A DNA stretch of 64,000 nucleotides from Acidimicrobiales bacterium (GTDB taxonomy: Bacteria > Actinomycetota > Acidimicrobiia > Acidimicrobiales > Iamiaceae), in NCBI GenBank assembly GCA_035547835.1, contig DASZTW010000005.1, positions 186,001 to 250,000 of the forward strand, given 5' to 3'. The translations under genes and the position numbers were made by a program. The notes below the pieces were generated by a model. That model was given only the letters and a program-made list of their open reading frames with translations, had not been told where the DNA came from and made no database searches. Positions 1-7,739 of this stretch are shown piece after piece; the first letter of the stretch is position 1, and each line of letters begins with the position of its first letter.

Positions 1-454
1 TGCGATCGAGCCCGAACGACTCGTCGCGTGCGCCCACGACCACCTCCGTGCCGGTGAGCCGCGCGATGTGGCTGTGCAACGCGTACGTCGGCTCGAACAC
101 CGCAGCGGTTCGCCCCGCGCCTCCGTACGTGAGGAGCAGCACTTGCAGCACCTCGTTGGATCCATTGGCCACGAACACCTGCTCGGGACCGACCTCGTGC
201 AGCTTGCCGATCGCCGTGCGCAAGCCGGTGGCCTCGCGGTCGGGGTAGCGGTGCCAGTCGAGAGCGCGGATCCCCGCCGTGAGCTCGTCGACGAACGCCG
301 CGGGTGGCTGGAACGGCGATTCGTTGGTGTTGAGCCGCACGTCGACCGCGACTTGTGGAGAGTGGTAGCCCTCCATCAACGCGACGTCGTCGCGCGGCGC
401 GACCCTCGGTGTCGACCCAGCCATGGCAGTCGGCTTCGATCCGGAGGCGCTCAC
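1..454 (-). CDS. hisC: Histidinol-phosphate aminotransferase, N-terminal part (cut by window edge)
   Basis: PLP-dependent enzyme of histidine biosynthesis that transaminates imidazole-acetol phosphate to histidinol phosphate. Only the first ~150 residues are in the window. Visible are the family N-terminus (GYHSPQ, then VRLNTNESPFQPP) and the NGSNEVLQVLLLTYGG segment of the fold-type I phosphate-binding region. I chose the GTG at 454 because it overlaps the hisD stop as GTGA and has GGAGG eight bases upstream inside hisD. An in-frame ATG at 424 is the alternative. It is cotranscribed with hisD and translationally coupled to it. The rest of the gene lies beyond position 1. Confidence 0.9.
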   Translation of the reverse strand, partial: MSASGSKPTAMAGSTPRVAPRDDVALMEGYHSPQVAVDVRLNTNESPFQPPAAFVDELTAGIRALDWHRYPDREATGLRTAIGKLHEVGPEQVFVANGSNEVLQVLLLTYGGAGRTAAVFEPTYALHSHIARLTGTEVVVGARDESFGLDR

Positions 455-1761
455 GCGCGGACCCTCCGCGCCACGGACTCGGCGTGCGCCACCAACCCCT
501 CGGCCTCGGCCAGCGTCTCGATGGTGGGAGCGAGCGCGTCGAGGGCCGGCCGGTCGACGCCGACCACGTGGACCTCCTTGAGGAAGTCGCGGACCGACAG
601 CGCGGAGCCGAACCGCGCCGTGCGGGCGGTGGGGAGCACGTGGCTGGGGCCAGCCGCGTAGTCGCCCACCGACGACGGGGTCCATGGCCCGCAGAAGATC
701 GCGCCTGCGTGGCGGATCGCCCGCACGAGCCGTGCGGGCTCCGCGGTGAGGATCTCGAGGTGCTCCGCGGCCACGACGTTGGCGACGTCGCAGGCTTGCT
801 CGGGCCCGTCGCACAGCACGAGGTAACCGCCTTGCGCGAAGTTCGCCTCGATGTCACCGCGCCGCGGCGCCGCGGCGACTTGGCGCTCCACTTCTCGTTC
901 CACCGAGTCGGCGACGTCGGGCGACCAGGTGACGACCCACGACTGCCCCACCGGACCGTGCTCGGCCTGGAGGATGATGTCGACCGCGACGTACTCGACC
1001 CGCGCGGTCTCGTCCGCGAGCACCACGATCTCCGACGGGCCCGCGAACGCGGAAGGGACGCCCACGAGGCCGCGGCCGGCGACCTCGCGCTGGGCGGTGG
1101 CGACGTACACGTTGCCCGGCCCGGCGATCACGTCGACCGGGCGGCACGACTCGGTGCCGAACGCCAGCATGGCCACGGCTTGCACGCCGCCCACGCGGTA
1201 CACCTCGTCGACCCCCACGATGGCGGCGGCGGCCAGCGTGATGGCGGGGATCTCGCCGTCGGGGCCGGGCGGTGAGCACAGCGCGACCGACCCGGCACCC
1301 GCGACGCTCGCCACCCCGGCGGTGTGGATCACGCTCGACGGGTAGCGCGCTCGGCCACCCGGCACATAGACCCCCGCACGCTCGACGGGACGGAACACGG
1401 TGTCGACCCGGACGGTGCCGCCGCCTTCGCGCCGCTCGTACGTCGAAGGGGAAGCGGTCGCGGCCAACGCGTGGCGGTGGAAGTCAGCCACGGCGCCGGC
1501 GGCCGCTTCGAGCGCGGCTCGGAGATCGGGATCGATCGACGCGAGGGCCGCGTCGATCTGAGCTGCGGGAACCCGCACGTCGGCGATCGCGGCACCGTCG
1601 AATTGCTTCGTGTAGGCCCGCACGGCCGCGTCGCCCTCGACTCGCACTCGGTCGAGCACCTCGCGGACCACCTCGACCGGGCCCGACGCGTCGGCCTTCG
1701 GCGCAGGAAGCAGTTCCGCGAGGCCGCGGGTCACGCCTCGGACGTCGATGCGGGTGAGCAC
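451..1761 (-). CDS. hisD: Histidinol dehydrogenase
   Basis: Zinc-dependent, NAD-linked enzyme that oxidises histidinol to histidine, the last two steps of histidine biosynthesis. The 436-residue product has the usual length. It shows the signature region VIAGPGNVYVATAQREVAG and the GPSEIVVLADE segment, followed by HGPVGQSWVVT and the C-terminal EHLEILTAEPARL motif with the zinc-ligand histidine. It starts at GTG 1761, six bases after a TAGCCT hexamer, so the message is probably leaderless. hisC follows with a GTGA overlap. Confidence 0.96.
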   Translation of the reverse strand: MLTRIDVRGVTRGLAELLPAPKADASGPVEVVREVLDRVRVEGDAAVRAYTKQFDGAAIADVRVPAAQIDAALASIDPDLRAALEAAAGAVADFHRHALAATASPSTYERREGGGTVRVDTVFRPVERAGVYVPGGRARYPSSVIHTAGVASVAGAGSVALCSPPGPDGEIPAITLAAAAIVGVDEVYRVGGVQAVAMLAFGTESCRPVDVIAGPGNVYVATAQREVAGRGLVGVPSAFAGPSEIVVLADETARVEYVAVDIILQAEHGPVGQSWVVTWSPDVADSVEREVERQVAAAPRRGDIEANFAQGGYLVLCDGPEQACDVANVVAAEHLEILTAEPARLVRAIRHAGAIFCGPWTPSSVGDYAAGPSHVLPTARTARFGSALSVRDFLKEVHVVGVDRPALDALAPTIETLAEAEGLVAHAESVARRVRA

Positions 1762-1767
1762 GTGGTG

Positions 1768-1773
1768 AGGCTA
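1768..1773 (-). promoter_or_regulatory. -10 hexamer of hisD (leaderless)
   Basis: TAGCCT on the minus strand, six bases before the GTG of hisD. There is no Shine-Dalgarno sequence and no clear -35. The spacing places the transcript start at or next to the start codon. Confidence 0.6.
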
Positions 1774-1813
1774 CCGGTCGCCCGTACCCACCCCGGAAGG
1801 GTTAACTGGCCCG

Positions 1814-2011
1814 ATGTCGCCGCCCGACCCCCGCGTCCAGATGTCGGCCATGTCGAGCGTGATCGACGACCTCAGCGCCCGGGTCGCCGAGCTCGCCAAG
1901 TCGCTCGAGAGCCCCGAGACCGAGCACATCGCCGCCACCATCTACGAGGTGGAACGGTCGCTCCGCACCGCCAGGCGATCGCTGGTTCGCGCGGAGCGCG
2001 CGCTGGGATGA
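1814..2011 (+). CDS. Small coiled-coil protein of unknown function
   Basis: A 65-residue product that I do not recognise. The first ~10 residues are proline-containing. The rest is a long predicted amphipathic helix (SSVIDDLSARVAELAKSLE, then a Glu/Arg-rich helix ending RRSLVRAERALG) without cysteines or a membrane segment. The ATG at 1814 is preceded by TTAACT six bases upstream, matching the leaderless spacing of neighbouring genes. Internal ATGs at 1841 and 1850 are alternatives. It is divergent from hisD and is followed by a structured region with a terminator. The coding call rests on codon pattern and start context only. Confidence 0.5.
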   Translation: MSPPDPRVQMSAMSSVIDDLSARVAELAKSLESPETEHIAATIYEVERSLRTARRSLVRAERALG

Positions 2012-2084
2012 ACGCGGTGCGAGAGATTCGCCACAAATCTCAAAAGTTCCCGACTTTCTTATCCCCACCAGACCCGAGTCTGAG

Positions 2085-2193
2085 TAACGTGAGCAACAGA
2101 CCAGGTACCCGCCACCTGGTTCTGGGGTGACTCAGGGATCCGCCGCCCGAGTCACCAGTGACGGCGCCCCTCGTGGGCGCCGTCACTTGTTTT
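2085..2193 (+). ncRNA. Candidate small structured RNA or leader with terminator
   Basis: Between the small ORF and nth lies a run of hairpins that no gene explains. A TAACGT hexamer (2085-2090) could start a transcript near 2097. That transcript would fold into CCAGGT/ACCTGG (2101-2106 with 2114-2119), GGTGACTC/GAGTCACC (2126-2133 with 2149-2156) and a perfect 13-bp terminator stem ending in TGTTTT. A 13-codon ORF from GTG 2089 ending at 2130 is also possible. The region could equally be just the 3' untranslated end of the small gene at 1814-2011. Confidence 0.35.
2157..2193 (+). terminator. Intrinsic terminator
   Basis: Perfect 13-bp stem AGTGACGGCGCCC (2157-2169) with GGGCGCCGTCACT (2175-2187), loop of five bases, followed by TGTTTT. 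The U-tract lies only on the plus-strand side, so it ends plus-strand transcription from the small gene or the candidate RNA. Confidence 0.8.
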
Positions 2194-2229
2194 CGGCCGG
2201 ACCGCCAGCGCGTCCGCCGGTGGGGCGAA

Positions 2230-2892
2230 TCATCCCGCGAACGCCGACGGGCAGAAGTCCTGTAGCACGCATTCCGCGCACTTGGGACGGCGCGCGATGC
2301 ACACACGCCGGCCGTGCAAGATCACCCGCAAGCTGAAGACCCCGCGCTCGTCCGCCGGCACCATCGGGTTGAGTTCGTACTCGATCTTCACCGGGTCGGT
2401 CTCGGCGATCAGCCCCAGCAAGCGGCACACCCGCTGCACGTGCGTGTCGACGGGGAGCCCCGGGAGCCCCATCGCCACTGAACGGACCACGTTGGCGGTC
2501 TTGCGGCCCACGCCCGGCAAGGCGACGAGGTCGGCCATGGCTTCGGGCACCTGCCCGTCAAACCGCTCGACCAGCGCGTTCGCCATGCCCAGCAAGCTCT
2601 TCGTCTTGTTCTTGTAGAAGCCGGTCGACTGCACGATCCGCTCCACATCCGCGGGATCGGCTGCCGCCAACTCCAGGGCCGACGGGTAACGGGCGAACAG
2701 CTCCGGCGTCACCGCGTTCACCCGTACGTCGGTGGTCTGTGCCGACAAGATCGTGGCGACCAGCAGCTCGAACGGGTTGCGGTGGTCGAGCTCGCACAGC
2801 GCGACGGCATCGCCTGGATACTCGTCGGCCAGCCGCTCATGGGTGAGGCGGGCTCGGCCCTTGGGCGATCGGGGACGTCGGGTGGCTGCCAT
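2230..2892 (-). CDS. nth: Endonuclease III (DNA glycosylase/AP lyase)
   Basis: Base-excision repair enzyme that removes oxidised pyrimidines and cleaves the abasic site. The 220-residue product has the helix-hairpin-helix LPGVGRKTANVV with the catalytic lysine, then VDTHV with the catalytic aspartate. A C-terminal [4Fe-4S] loop follows the pattern C-X6-C-X2-C-X5-C (from CIARRPKC to DFC). An in-frame extension to 2991 exists, but ATG 2892 has TACCGT seven bases upstream, and the extension would overlap the divergent gene at 2942. The two starts are 49 bp apart, so the promoters abut. Confidence 0.95.
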   Translation of the reverse strand: MAATRRPRSPKGRARLTHERLADEYPGDAVALCELDHRNPFELLVATILSAQTTDVRVNAVTPELFARYPSALELAAADPADVERIVQSTGFYKNKTKSLLGMANALVERFDGQVPEAMADLVALPGVGRKTANVVRSVAMGLPGLPVDTHVQRVCRLLGLIAETDPVKIEYELNPMVPADERGVFSLRVILHGRRVCIARRPKCAECVLQDFCPSAFAG

Positions 2893-2899
2893 CGCCGGA

Positions 2900-2905
2900 A
2901 CGGTA
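2900..2905 (-). promoter_or_regulatory. -10 hexamer of nth (leaderless)
   Basis: TACCGT on the minus strand, seven bases before ATG 2892. It decides the start over the longer frame. Confidence 0.6.
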
Positions 2906-2928
2906 CCGGGGCCGGCGCCGGGTCGAAC

Positions 2929-2934
2929 TACGGT
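2929..2934 (+). promoter_or_regulatory. -10 hexamer of the mshD-like gene (leaderless)
   Basis: TACGGT seven bases before ATG 2942. It lies back to back with the nth hexamer and fixes a short reading frame for the acetyltransferase. Confidence 0.6.
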
Positions 2935-2941
2935 GCCGTCG

Positions 2942-3523
2942 ATGGCCGGGTCCGAGCGCTCGTGGGTGGTCAGCGGGCCCGACGCGGCCACCGACGCCGA
3001 GGCGCTGGCGCGCGGCTTGCACCACCGGCGCGACTTGTATCAGCTCCGCGTCCCGCTGCCGCTGGTCGACGCCGCGCCGGCGGTGGCCACTCGGGCGCTG
3101 CGGCCCGGGACCGCCGACGAGGGGGCGTGGATCCAGGTCAACAACCGCGCCTTCGCCGACCACCCCGACCAGAGCGACTACACGATCGAACGGCTCCACG
3201 CCCGCATGGCCGAGCCCTGGTTCGACCCCGAGGGCTTCCTCCTCCACGAGCGGGACGGGCAGCTCGCGGCGTTCTGCTGGACCAAGGTCCATCCCGCCGC
3301 CGCGCCCGACCCCGTCTTGGGGGAGATATTCGTGATCGCCGTCGACCCCGCGTTCCAAGGGCTCGGGCTCGGCCGGTCGATGACGGTGGCCGGCCTCGAC
3401 TGGCTCCACCACCACGGCATCGACACCGCCATGTTGTACGTCGACGCGGTGAACACCCCGGCCGTGAAGCTCTACGCGTCGCTCGGCTTCACCCACCACC
3501 ACACCGACCGCGTCTACTCCTGA
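2942..3523 (+). CDS. Single-domain MshD-like GNAT acetyltransferase
   Basis: Resembles the C-terminal half of mycothiol synthase MshD, which acetylates Cys-GlcN-Ins to mycothiol. Family marks are HRRDLYQLRVPLPL, then NNRAFADHP, FCWTKVH, the acetyl-CoA loop VDPAFQGLGLGRSM, LYVDAVNTPAVKLYASLGF and the C-terminal tyrosine. MshD normally has about 300 residues and two GNAT domains. This product has 193 residues and only the active domain plus a short linker. The frame is open upstream to 2732, but that stretch is antisense to nth and the leaderless hexamer points to 2942. Mycothiol synthase is likely, but a related acetyltransferase cannot be excluded. Confidence 0.75.
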   Translation: MAGSERSWVVSGPDAATDAEALARGLHHRRDLYQLRVPLPLVDAAPAVATRALRPGTADEGAWIQVNNRAFADHPDQSDYTIERLHARMAEPWFDPEGFLLHERDGQLAAFCWTKVHPAAAPDPVLGEIFVIAVDPAFQGLGLGRSMTVAGLDWLHHHGIDTAMLYVDAVNTPAVKLYASLGFTHHHTDRVYS

Positions 3524-3558
3524 CCCGCTCCCGACCCGCCTCCCCCGGCGGACCCCAC

Positions 3559-3618
3559 AAACCCCTGCTGTGAGCACTTGGCCACCTGTGGCGTGGGTTT
3601 CTGCTCACAGCAGCGAGG
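3559..3618. terminator. Inverted repeat between convergent genes, probable bidirectional terminator
   Basis: Perfect 12-bp arms CTGCTGTGAGCA (3565-3576) and TGCTCACAGCAG (3602-3613) are separated by 25 bases. AAACC and GGTTT outside the arms can extend the stem across small bulges. It sits between the ends of the mshD-like gene (plus) and the DUF4389 gene (minus). It has short T-tracts on each side and is unusually AT-containing for this window. Confidence 0.5.
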
Positions 3619-3648
3619 TTTTCGGGCGGGATTTCGGGGCGGGGTCGG

Positions 3649-4266
3649 TCAAGCGTCGAGGCTGAAGGGCGGGTACTCGTCGACCAGGAGGTACTGGTAC
3701 GCGGTGAAGCGCTGTTCCAGCCGCAGCGCACGGACCAGGAAGCTGCGCATGCCGTCGGGCCACTGACCAGTGAACAGCACCACGAACCAGCCGATGACCG
3801 CGACCACTGCGGCGCCGATCCCCACCACCGCCGCCATGAACGCAGCCGGGATCGCCCAGATGATCCGCAGCGCGCAGGTGAGACGATTCCGTTCGGTGGG
3901 CCGTGACACGGCGAACAGCGCCGGCTCGCTGCCGGGGTCCTGCTCGCCGCTGTCGAGCTGGAACGGCGGGTACTTCGCGTGCAGGAACAGCGCGTACGTC
4001 GACGCGCGCCACTCCCAACGCATCACCCCGACCGAGAAGTCCCACAGGCCCTCGGGATATCGGCCCGTGAACAAGATCGCGAACCAGGCGATGATCGCCA
4101 CCACCTGAAGGGCCGCGCGCAGCACGTACAAGATGGCGAAGTGCGGGATCGCGGCGATCCACTGCAGCACGCGCCACCGGTCGAGCTGGGCGGGGGTGAC
4201 GACCTCCGCCTGCACCGGGTAGCCCGCTGGGTCGAACGCGGCCGGAGCCGCCGACGTTGGTTCCAT
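3649..4266 (-). CDS. Tandem DUF4389 membrane protein
   Basis: A 205-residue integral membrane protein made of two copies of one unit: a hydrophobic helix pair, then FTGRYPEGLWDF (copy 1) or FTGQWPDGMRSF (copy 2), an aromatic-rich segment and a closing YPPFQLD or YPPFSLD. This matches the DUF4389 family, whose function is not established. Both the N- and C-termini are short, so the protein is essentially membrane-embedded. Start ATG 4266 is preceded by TACGGT at seven bases. It is monocistronic, with a probable bidirectional terminator at its 3' side. Confidence 0.8.
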   Translation of the reverse strand: MEPTSAAPAAFDPAGYPVQAEVVTPAQLDRWRVLQWIAAIPHFAILYVLRAALQVVAIIAWFAILFTGRYPEGLWDFSVGVMRWEWRASTYALFLHAKYPPFQLDSGEQDPGSEPALFAVSRPTERNRLTCALRIIWAIPAAFMAAVVGIGAAVVAVIGWFVVLFTGQWPDGMRSFLVRALRLEQRFTAYQYLLVDEYPPFSLDA

Positions 4267-4273
4267 GACGCGA

Positions 4274-4279
4274 ACCGTA
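4274..4279 (-). promoter_or_regulatory. -10 hexamer of the DUF4389 gene (leaderless)
   Basis: TACGGT on the minus strand, seven bases before ATG 4266. Confidence 0.55.
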
Positions 4280-4395
4280 TCGACGTGGCCGCGGCCGTGC
4301 GATGGTTCTCACACCCCGCGCCGAGCCGACCACCTCAGCGCGCCCACCCCCTCCACCTCCGGGTCGCCGCGTCGCGAGGCGCGCGGTGCCGGGGG

Positions 4396-5130
4396 TCAGT
4401 GCACGTTGATGCCGATGAGGTGGCCGATGCCCCACGTGGTCGCGGCGGCCACGGCGGTCAACAGGAGTTGGCGAGCCGCGGTGCGATACGGCGACCGGTT
4501 CGTGAAGCGGGCGATCAAGAACCCGAGCGCCACCGACGCCACGACCGCCAGGGCCACCGAAGCGACGATGGGCGCGGTGCCTTCGGCGAACAGCCAAGGC
4601 ACCAACGGGATGAGCCCGCCGAGCGCAAAGGCCAACAGCGAGGCGAGCGCGGCAGACTTCGGCGAGCCCAGCCGCGTCGGGTCGATGCCGAGCTCTTCGC
4701 GCGCATGGGTCTGGAGTGCGACTTCGGGATCGGCCATCAGCTCGGTTGCCATGGCGAGGGCACGGTCGGGACGGACGCCACGCGACTCGTAGATGCGGGC
4801 CAGCTCGGCCCGCTCGACGTTGGGGTTCCGGCGCAGCTCCACGCGCTCGATCGCCAGCTCGCGTTCGAGCAACTCGGACTGCACGCGCATCGAGTTGTAC
4901 TCGCCCGCCGCCATCGACAGGGCGCCGGCGATCAGGCCAGCCAGGCCGGCGAGGCGGACGTAACCGCCGTACGCCTGCCCCCCGGCGACGCCCAAGATCA
5001 GCGACACGTTGGTGACCAGCCCGTCGCTCACCCCGAACACGGCGGCACGCGCCGCGCCGCCGCGGACATCACGGTGGTGATGCTCCCTCGACGGCGGGGA
5101 CGGGGCACGGTGTCGCACCGCGGATGGCAT
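4396..5130 (-). CDS. VIT1/CCC1-family iron/manganese transporter
   Basis: Membrane transporter related to plant VIT1 and yeast CCC1, which export Fe2+ or Mn2+ from the cytosol. The 244-residue product has the family start FGVSDGLVTNVSLILGVAGG, then GLIAGALSMAAGEYNSMRVQ. A Glu-rich cytosolic helical region follows (about 80-140), which binds metal in this family, and then three further hydrophobic helices. ATG 5130 is preceded by TACCGT at six bases. It stands alone and is divergent from rlmN. The substrate metal cannot be read from sequence. Confidence 0.85.
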   Translation of the reverse strand: MPSAVRHRAPSPPSREHHHRDVRGGAARAAVFGVSDGLVTNVSLILGVAGGQAYGGYVRLAGLAGLIAGALSMAAGEYNSMRVQSELLERELAIERVELRRNPNVERAELARIYESRGVRPDRALAMATELMADPEVALQTHAREELGIDPTRLGSPKSAALASLLAFALGGLIPLVPWLFAEGTAPIVASVALAVVASVALGFLIARFTNRSPYRTAARQLLLTAVAAATTWGIGHLIGINVH

Positions 5131-5136
5131 GCCGCG

Positions 5137-5142
5137 ACGGTA
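5137..5142 (-). promoter_or_regulatory. -10 hexamer of the VIT1-family gene (leaderless)
   Basis: TACCGT on the minus strand, six bases before ATG 5130. Confidence 0.55.
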
Positions 5143-5184
5143 AGCCGCGCCGCTCGTTCCGTTCCACGAAGGAAGGTGACCCCG

Positions 5185-5190
5185 TAGCCT
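5185..5190 (+). promoter_or_regulatory. -10 hexamer of rlmN
   Basis: TAGCCT nine bases before ATG 5200. The spacing is slightly longer than in other genes here, so the transcript may carry a leader of two or three bases. Confidence 0.45.
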
Positions 5191-5199
5191 GGGGCAGGC

Positions 5200-6294
5200 A
5201 TGCCGGATCCCGTGAAGCAGCCCTCAGCCCCGCTGGTCACCGCGCGCTACGAGGGCCCCACCCGATTCGAGGTCAACCGTGACGCCCTGGCCGGGTTGCT
5301 GGCCGGCGAGCCTCGTTACCGGGTCGACCAGGTCTGGCAGGCCATCCACGCCGGACGGGAACCCGCCGAGATCACCAACGTCCCGAAAGCGCTGCGCGCC
5401 CGGCTCGACCAGCAGCTGCCGGCCGGGCTGCGCATCGCGGATGAGCAGGCCGCCGACGCCGGCGAGACCGTCAAGTGGCTGTACGAGCTGCGCGACGGGA
5501 AGTTCATCGAATCGGTGCTCATGCACTACACCGACCGCTCGACCGTGTGCGTCTCGAGCCAGGCGGGTTGCGCCATGGCCTGCTCGTTCTGCGCGACAGG
5601 TCAGGGCGGCTTCGACCGCCACCTCACCTCGGGCGAGATCGTGGAGCAGGTCGTGCGCGCCGCGCGGCGTTGCCGTGACGCTGGCCGCCGCCTCGACAAC
5701 GTCGTGTTGATGGGCGGTGGTGAGCCGCTCGCGAACTTCGACAACGTGTGGCGCGCGATCGAGCGGATGCACGCCGACCTCGGGTTGTCCGCCCGGCATC
5801 TCACGGTCTCGACCGTGGGCATCGTGCCCGGGATCGCCCGCTTGGCGGCCGCTCCCCTGCCGGTCAACCTCGCCGTCTCCCTCCACGCCGCCAACGACGA
5901 GCTGCGCGACGAGTTGGTGCCGATCAACCGTCGCTATCCGCTCCGCCGGCTCGCAGCGGCATGCCACGAGTACTTGGCCGTCCGGAACCGGCGGCTGTCG
6001 TTCGAGTGGGCGCTGATCGACGGCGTGAACGACCGCGAACGCGACGCAGCGGAGCTCGCCGCCTTCGCCCGCCCGTTGCGGGCGCACGTCAACTTGATCC
6101 CGCTCAACCCGACGCCCGGCTACGGCGTGTCGGGCACCCCGCCCGTGCGGGTCGCAGCGTTCCGCGACGAGCTGCGCGAGCGAGGCGTGAACGCCACCGT
6201 GCGCCAGACGCGAGGCCGCTCCATCGACGCGGCGTGCGGTCAGCTCCGCGCCAACCACACCATCGCCGTGGCCGCACCCGCACGTCGCGCCTGA
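5200..6294 (+). CDS. rlmN: Dual-specificity 23S rRNA/tRNA adenine C2-methyltransferase
   Basis: Radical-SAM enzyme that methylates C2 of A2503 in 23S rRNA and A37 in some tRNAs. The 364-residue product has an N-terminal helical accessory domain (RVDQVWQAIHAG) and the radical-SAM cluster motif CAMACSFCATGQGGF. VVLMGGGEPLANFDNV follows, then a substrate-binding core (LAVSLHAANDELR). The two catalytic cysteines are the C-terminal one in SIDAACGQLR and the one shared with the domain after the cluster. It is convergent with the following nucleotidyltransferase gene. Confidence 0.95.
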   Translation: MPDPVKQPSAPLVTARYEGPTRFEVNRDALAGLLAGEPRYRVDQVWQAIHAGREPAEITNVPKALRARLDQQLPAGLRIADEQAADAGETVKWLYELRDGKFIESVLMHYTDRSTVCVSSQAGCAMACSFCATGQGGFDRHLTSGEIVEQVVRAARRCRDAGRRLDNVVLMGGGEPLANFDNVWRAIERMHADLGLSARHLTVSTVGIVPGIARLAAAPLPVNLAVSLHAANDELRDELVPINRRYPLRRLAAACHEYLAVRNRRLSFEWALIDGVNDRERDAAELAAFARPLRAHVNLIPLNPTPGYGVSGTPPVRVAAFRDELRERGVNATVRQTRGRSIDAACGQLRANHTIAVAAPARRA

Positions 6295-6324
6295 GCGGCG
6301 ACCGACGGGCGTGTCACCGGCGCG

Positions 6325-7134
6325 TCACGGGCGGATCAGCACGGTCTGCGCCGGTGTGCGGATGGCGTCGACCAGCCGTTCGGCCGGCCACACCCTGGCC
6401 CCCGGCCACACCACGCTGCGGACCACCTCGCCTTCGACGCGCGCCCCAGGAGCGATGACCCCCTGCGCGGTCGCCCCTTCGGACGCCAAGTTGGCCGTGA
6501 GGTAGTCGCGTGGCGTGCCGCAGTCGGTGAACGGTCCGCGATGGGTGACGAGGTCGAGCCGCCCGGCGACCTCCTCGTGACGCCACGATGCTTCGTACAG
6601 ACCCGACGGGCGCGCGGCCAACCCGCGGATCACCGACCACGGCACCAAGGCCACGCCGATGTAGCGATGATCGCCGAAATCGCCGCGCGCCGGGTCGGTG
6701 ACGCACCACAGGCGGGACCGTTCGCCGTCCCATCCGGCGACGAACGAGGCCACCTCGCCGGGCGCGACCGGGAGCCAGGCATCGGAGTTGGTCACCAGCG
6801 CGCCACGCCCGTCGAGCCAACCCCGCAACTCGCCCAAGGCGCCTGCGGTGCCGAGGGCCGTGGGCTCCTCCACCGACACCGTCACGTCACGGTGGTGGCG
6901 CGCCAAGTGCTCCTCGACCTGGAGACGGTGGTGGTGGACGTTCACCGCGACCGCGCCCACGACCGAGCGGACACGCTCGATCGCCAAGTCGACCAGCAGC
7001 CGGTTGCCGACCGGGCACAGCGCCTTGGCGCGCTCACGGGTGAGTGGCCACAACCGGGCGCCGGCGCCCGCCGCGAGCACCACCCCCGCGAGCGGCGGGT
7101 GCGATGGTTCGCCGGAGTTCTCACCGTCGGTCAT
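6325..7134 (-). CDS. Sugar-phosphate nucleotidyltransferase family protein
   Basis: Belongs to the NTP_transferase (mannose-1-phosphate guanylyltransferase/glucose-1-phosphate thymidylyltransferase) family. The N-terminal Rossmann core carries LAAGAGARLWPLT and AKALCPVGNRLLVD. These are followed by EEPTALGTAGALGEL, the NSDAW metal-binding site and the GDHRYIGVALV strand. The C-terminus has a short left-handed beta-helix-like stretch (VIAPGARVEGEVVRSVVWPGARVW). The 269 residues are short for a full mannose-1-phosphate guanylyltransferase. No sugar-pathway neighbour is present, so the substrate is unknown. It is divergent from the MaoC gene with only ~20 bp between starts. Confidence 0.75.
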   Translation of the reverse strand: MTDGENSGEPSHPPLAGVVLAAGAGARLWPLTRERAKALCPVGNRLLVDLAIERVRSVVGAVAVNVHHHRLQVEEHLARHHRDVTVSVEEPTALGTAGALGELRGWLDGRGALVTNSDAWLPVAPGEVASFVAGWDGERSRLWCVTDPARGDFGDHRYIGVALVPWSVIRGLAARPSGLYEASWRHEEVAGRLDLVTHRGPFTDCGTPRDYLTANLASEGATAQGVIAPGARVEGEVVRSVVWPGARVWPAERLVDAIRTPAQTVLIRP

Positions 7135-7154
7135 CGTCGGCCATCATGCAGGCC

Positions 7155-7613
7155 ATGACCAAGGTTCTCAACGGCATCGACGACCTCAAGGCCAACGTCG
7201 GCCAGCACCTGGGGTACAGCCCATCGGTTGAAGTCACCCAAGAGATGGTGAACCAGTTCGCCGAAGCCACCGGTGATCACCAGTGGATCCACGTCGACGT
7301 GGAGCGCGCCAAGGCCGAGAGCCCGTTCGGCGGGCCGATCGCCCACGGCTACCTCACGCTGTCGTTCGGTCCGCGCCTGCTCCCGCAGACCGTCCGCATC
7401 GAAGGCTTCAAGCTCGGCGTCAACTACGGGGCCGACAAGGTTCGCTTCCCCTCGCCGGTGCCCGTCGGGGCCAAACTCCGGGCGGGCGTCGAGCTCCTCG
7501 ACGTGGCCGACGTGGCCGGCGGGGTGCAGATCAAGTTGCGGATCACCTTCGAGGTCGAAGGCGCCGACAAGCCGGCCTGCGTCGCCGAGGTGCTGTTCCG
7601 TTACTTCGTCTGA
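7155..7613 (+). CDS. MaoC-like (R)-specific enoyl-CoA hydratase
   Basis: Hot-dog fold hydratase that adds water to trans-2-enoyl-CoA or related thioesters. The 152-residue product has the MaoC hydratase motif: FAEATGDHQWIHVD with the catalytic Asp and His, then SPFGGPIAHGYLTLS. The usual strand KVRFPSPVPVGAKLRAGVEL follows. Start could be ATG 7155 or ATG 7146 (three codons longer). CATCAT lies seven bases before 7155, a weak match to the leaderless pattern. The nearby acyl-CoA ligases fit a role in fatty-acid or acyl-CoA metabolism, but the gene has its own start 140 bp before that operon. Confidence 0.85.
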   Translation: MTKVLNGIDDLKANVGQHLGYSPSVEVTQEMVNQFAEATGDHQWIHVDVERAKAESPFGGPIAHGYLTLSFGPRLLPQTVRIEGFKLGVNYGADKVRFPSPVPVGAKLRAGVELLDVADVAGGVQIKLRITFEVEGADKPACVAEVLFRYFV

Positions 7614-7739
7614 TCAAACCAGCGATCAGCGTGTCGGTCCCGCCGTCTGAACCCGTGGGCACGGGCGCCGCGGGGCACCGCCGCCGCGTGCCCTGCGGGC
7701 AGGCGCCGCCACGGATTTCACCGGTCGGGCGGTGACCAC

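Noticed and set aside
2732-2941. N-terminal extension of the MshD-like protein
   Set aside because: The stretch is antisense to nth, gives a low-complexity Ser/Arg sequence, and the leaderless hexamer places the start at 2942.
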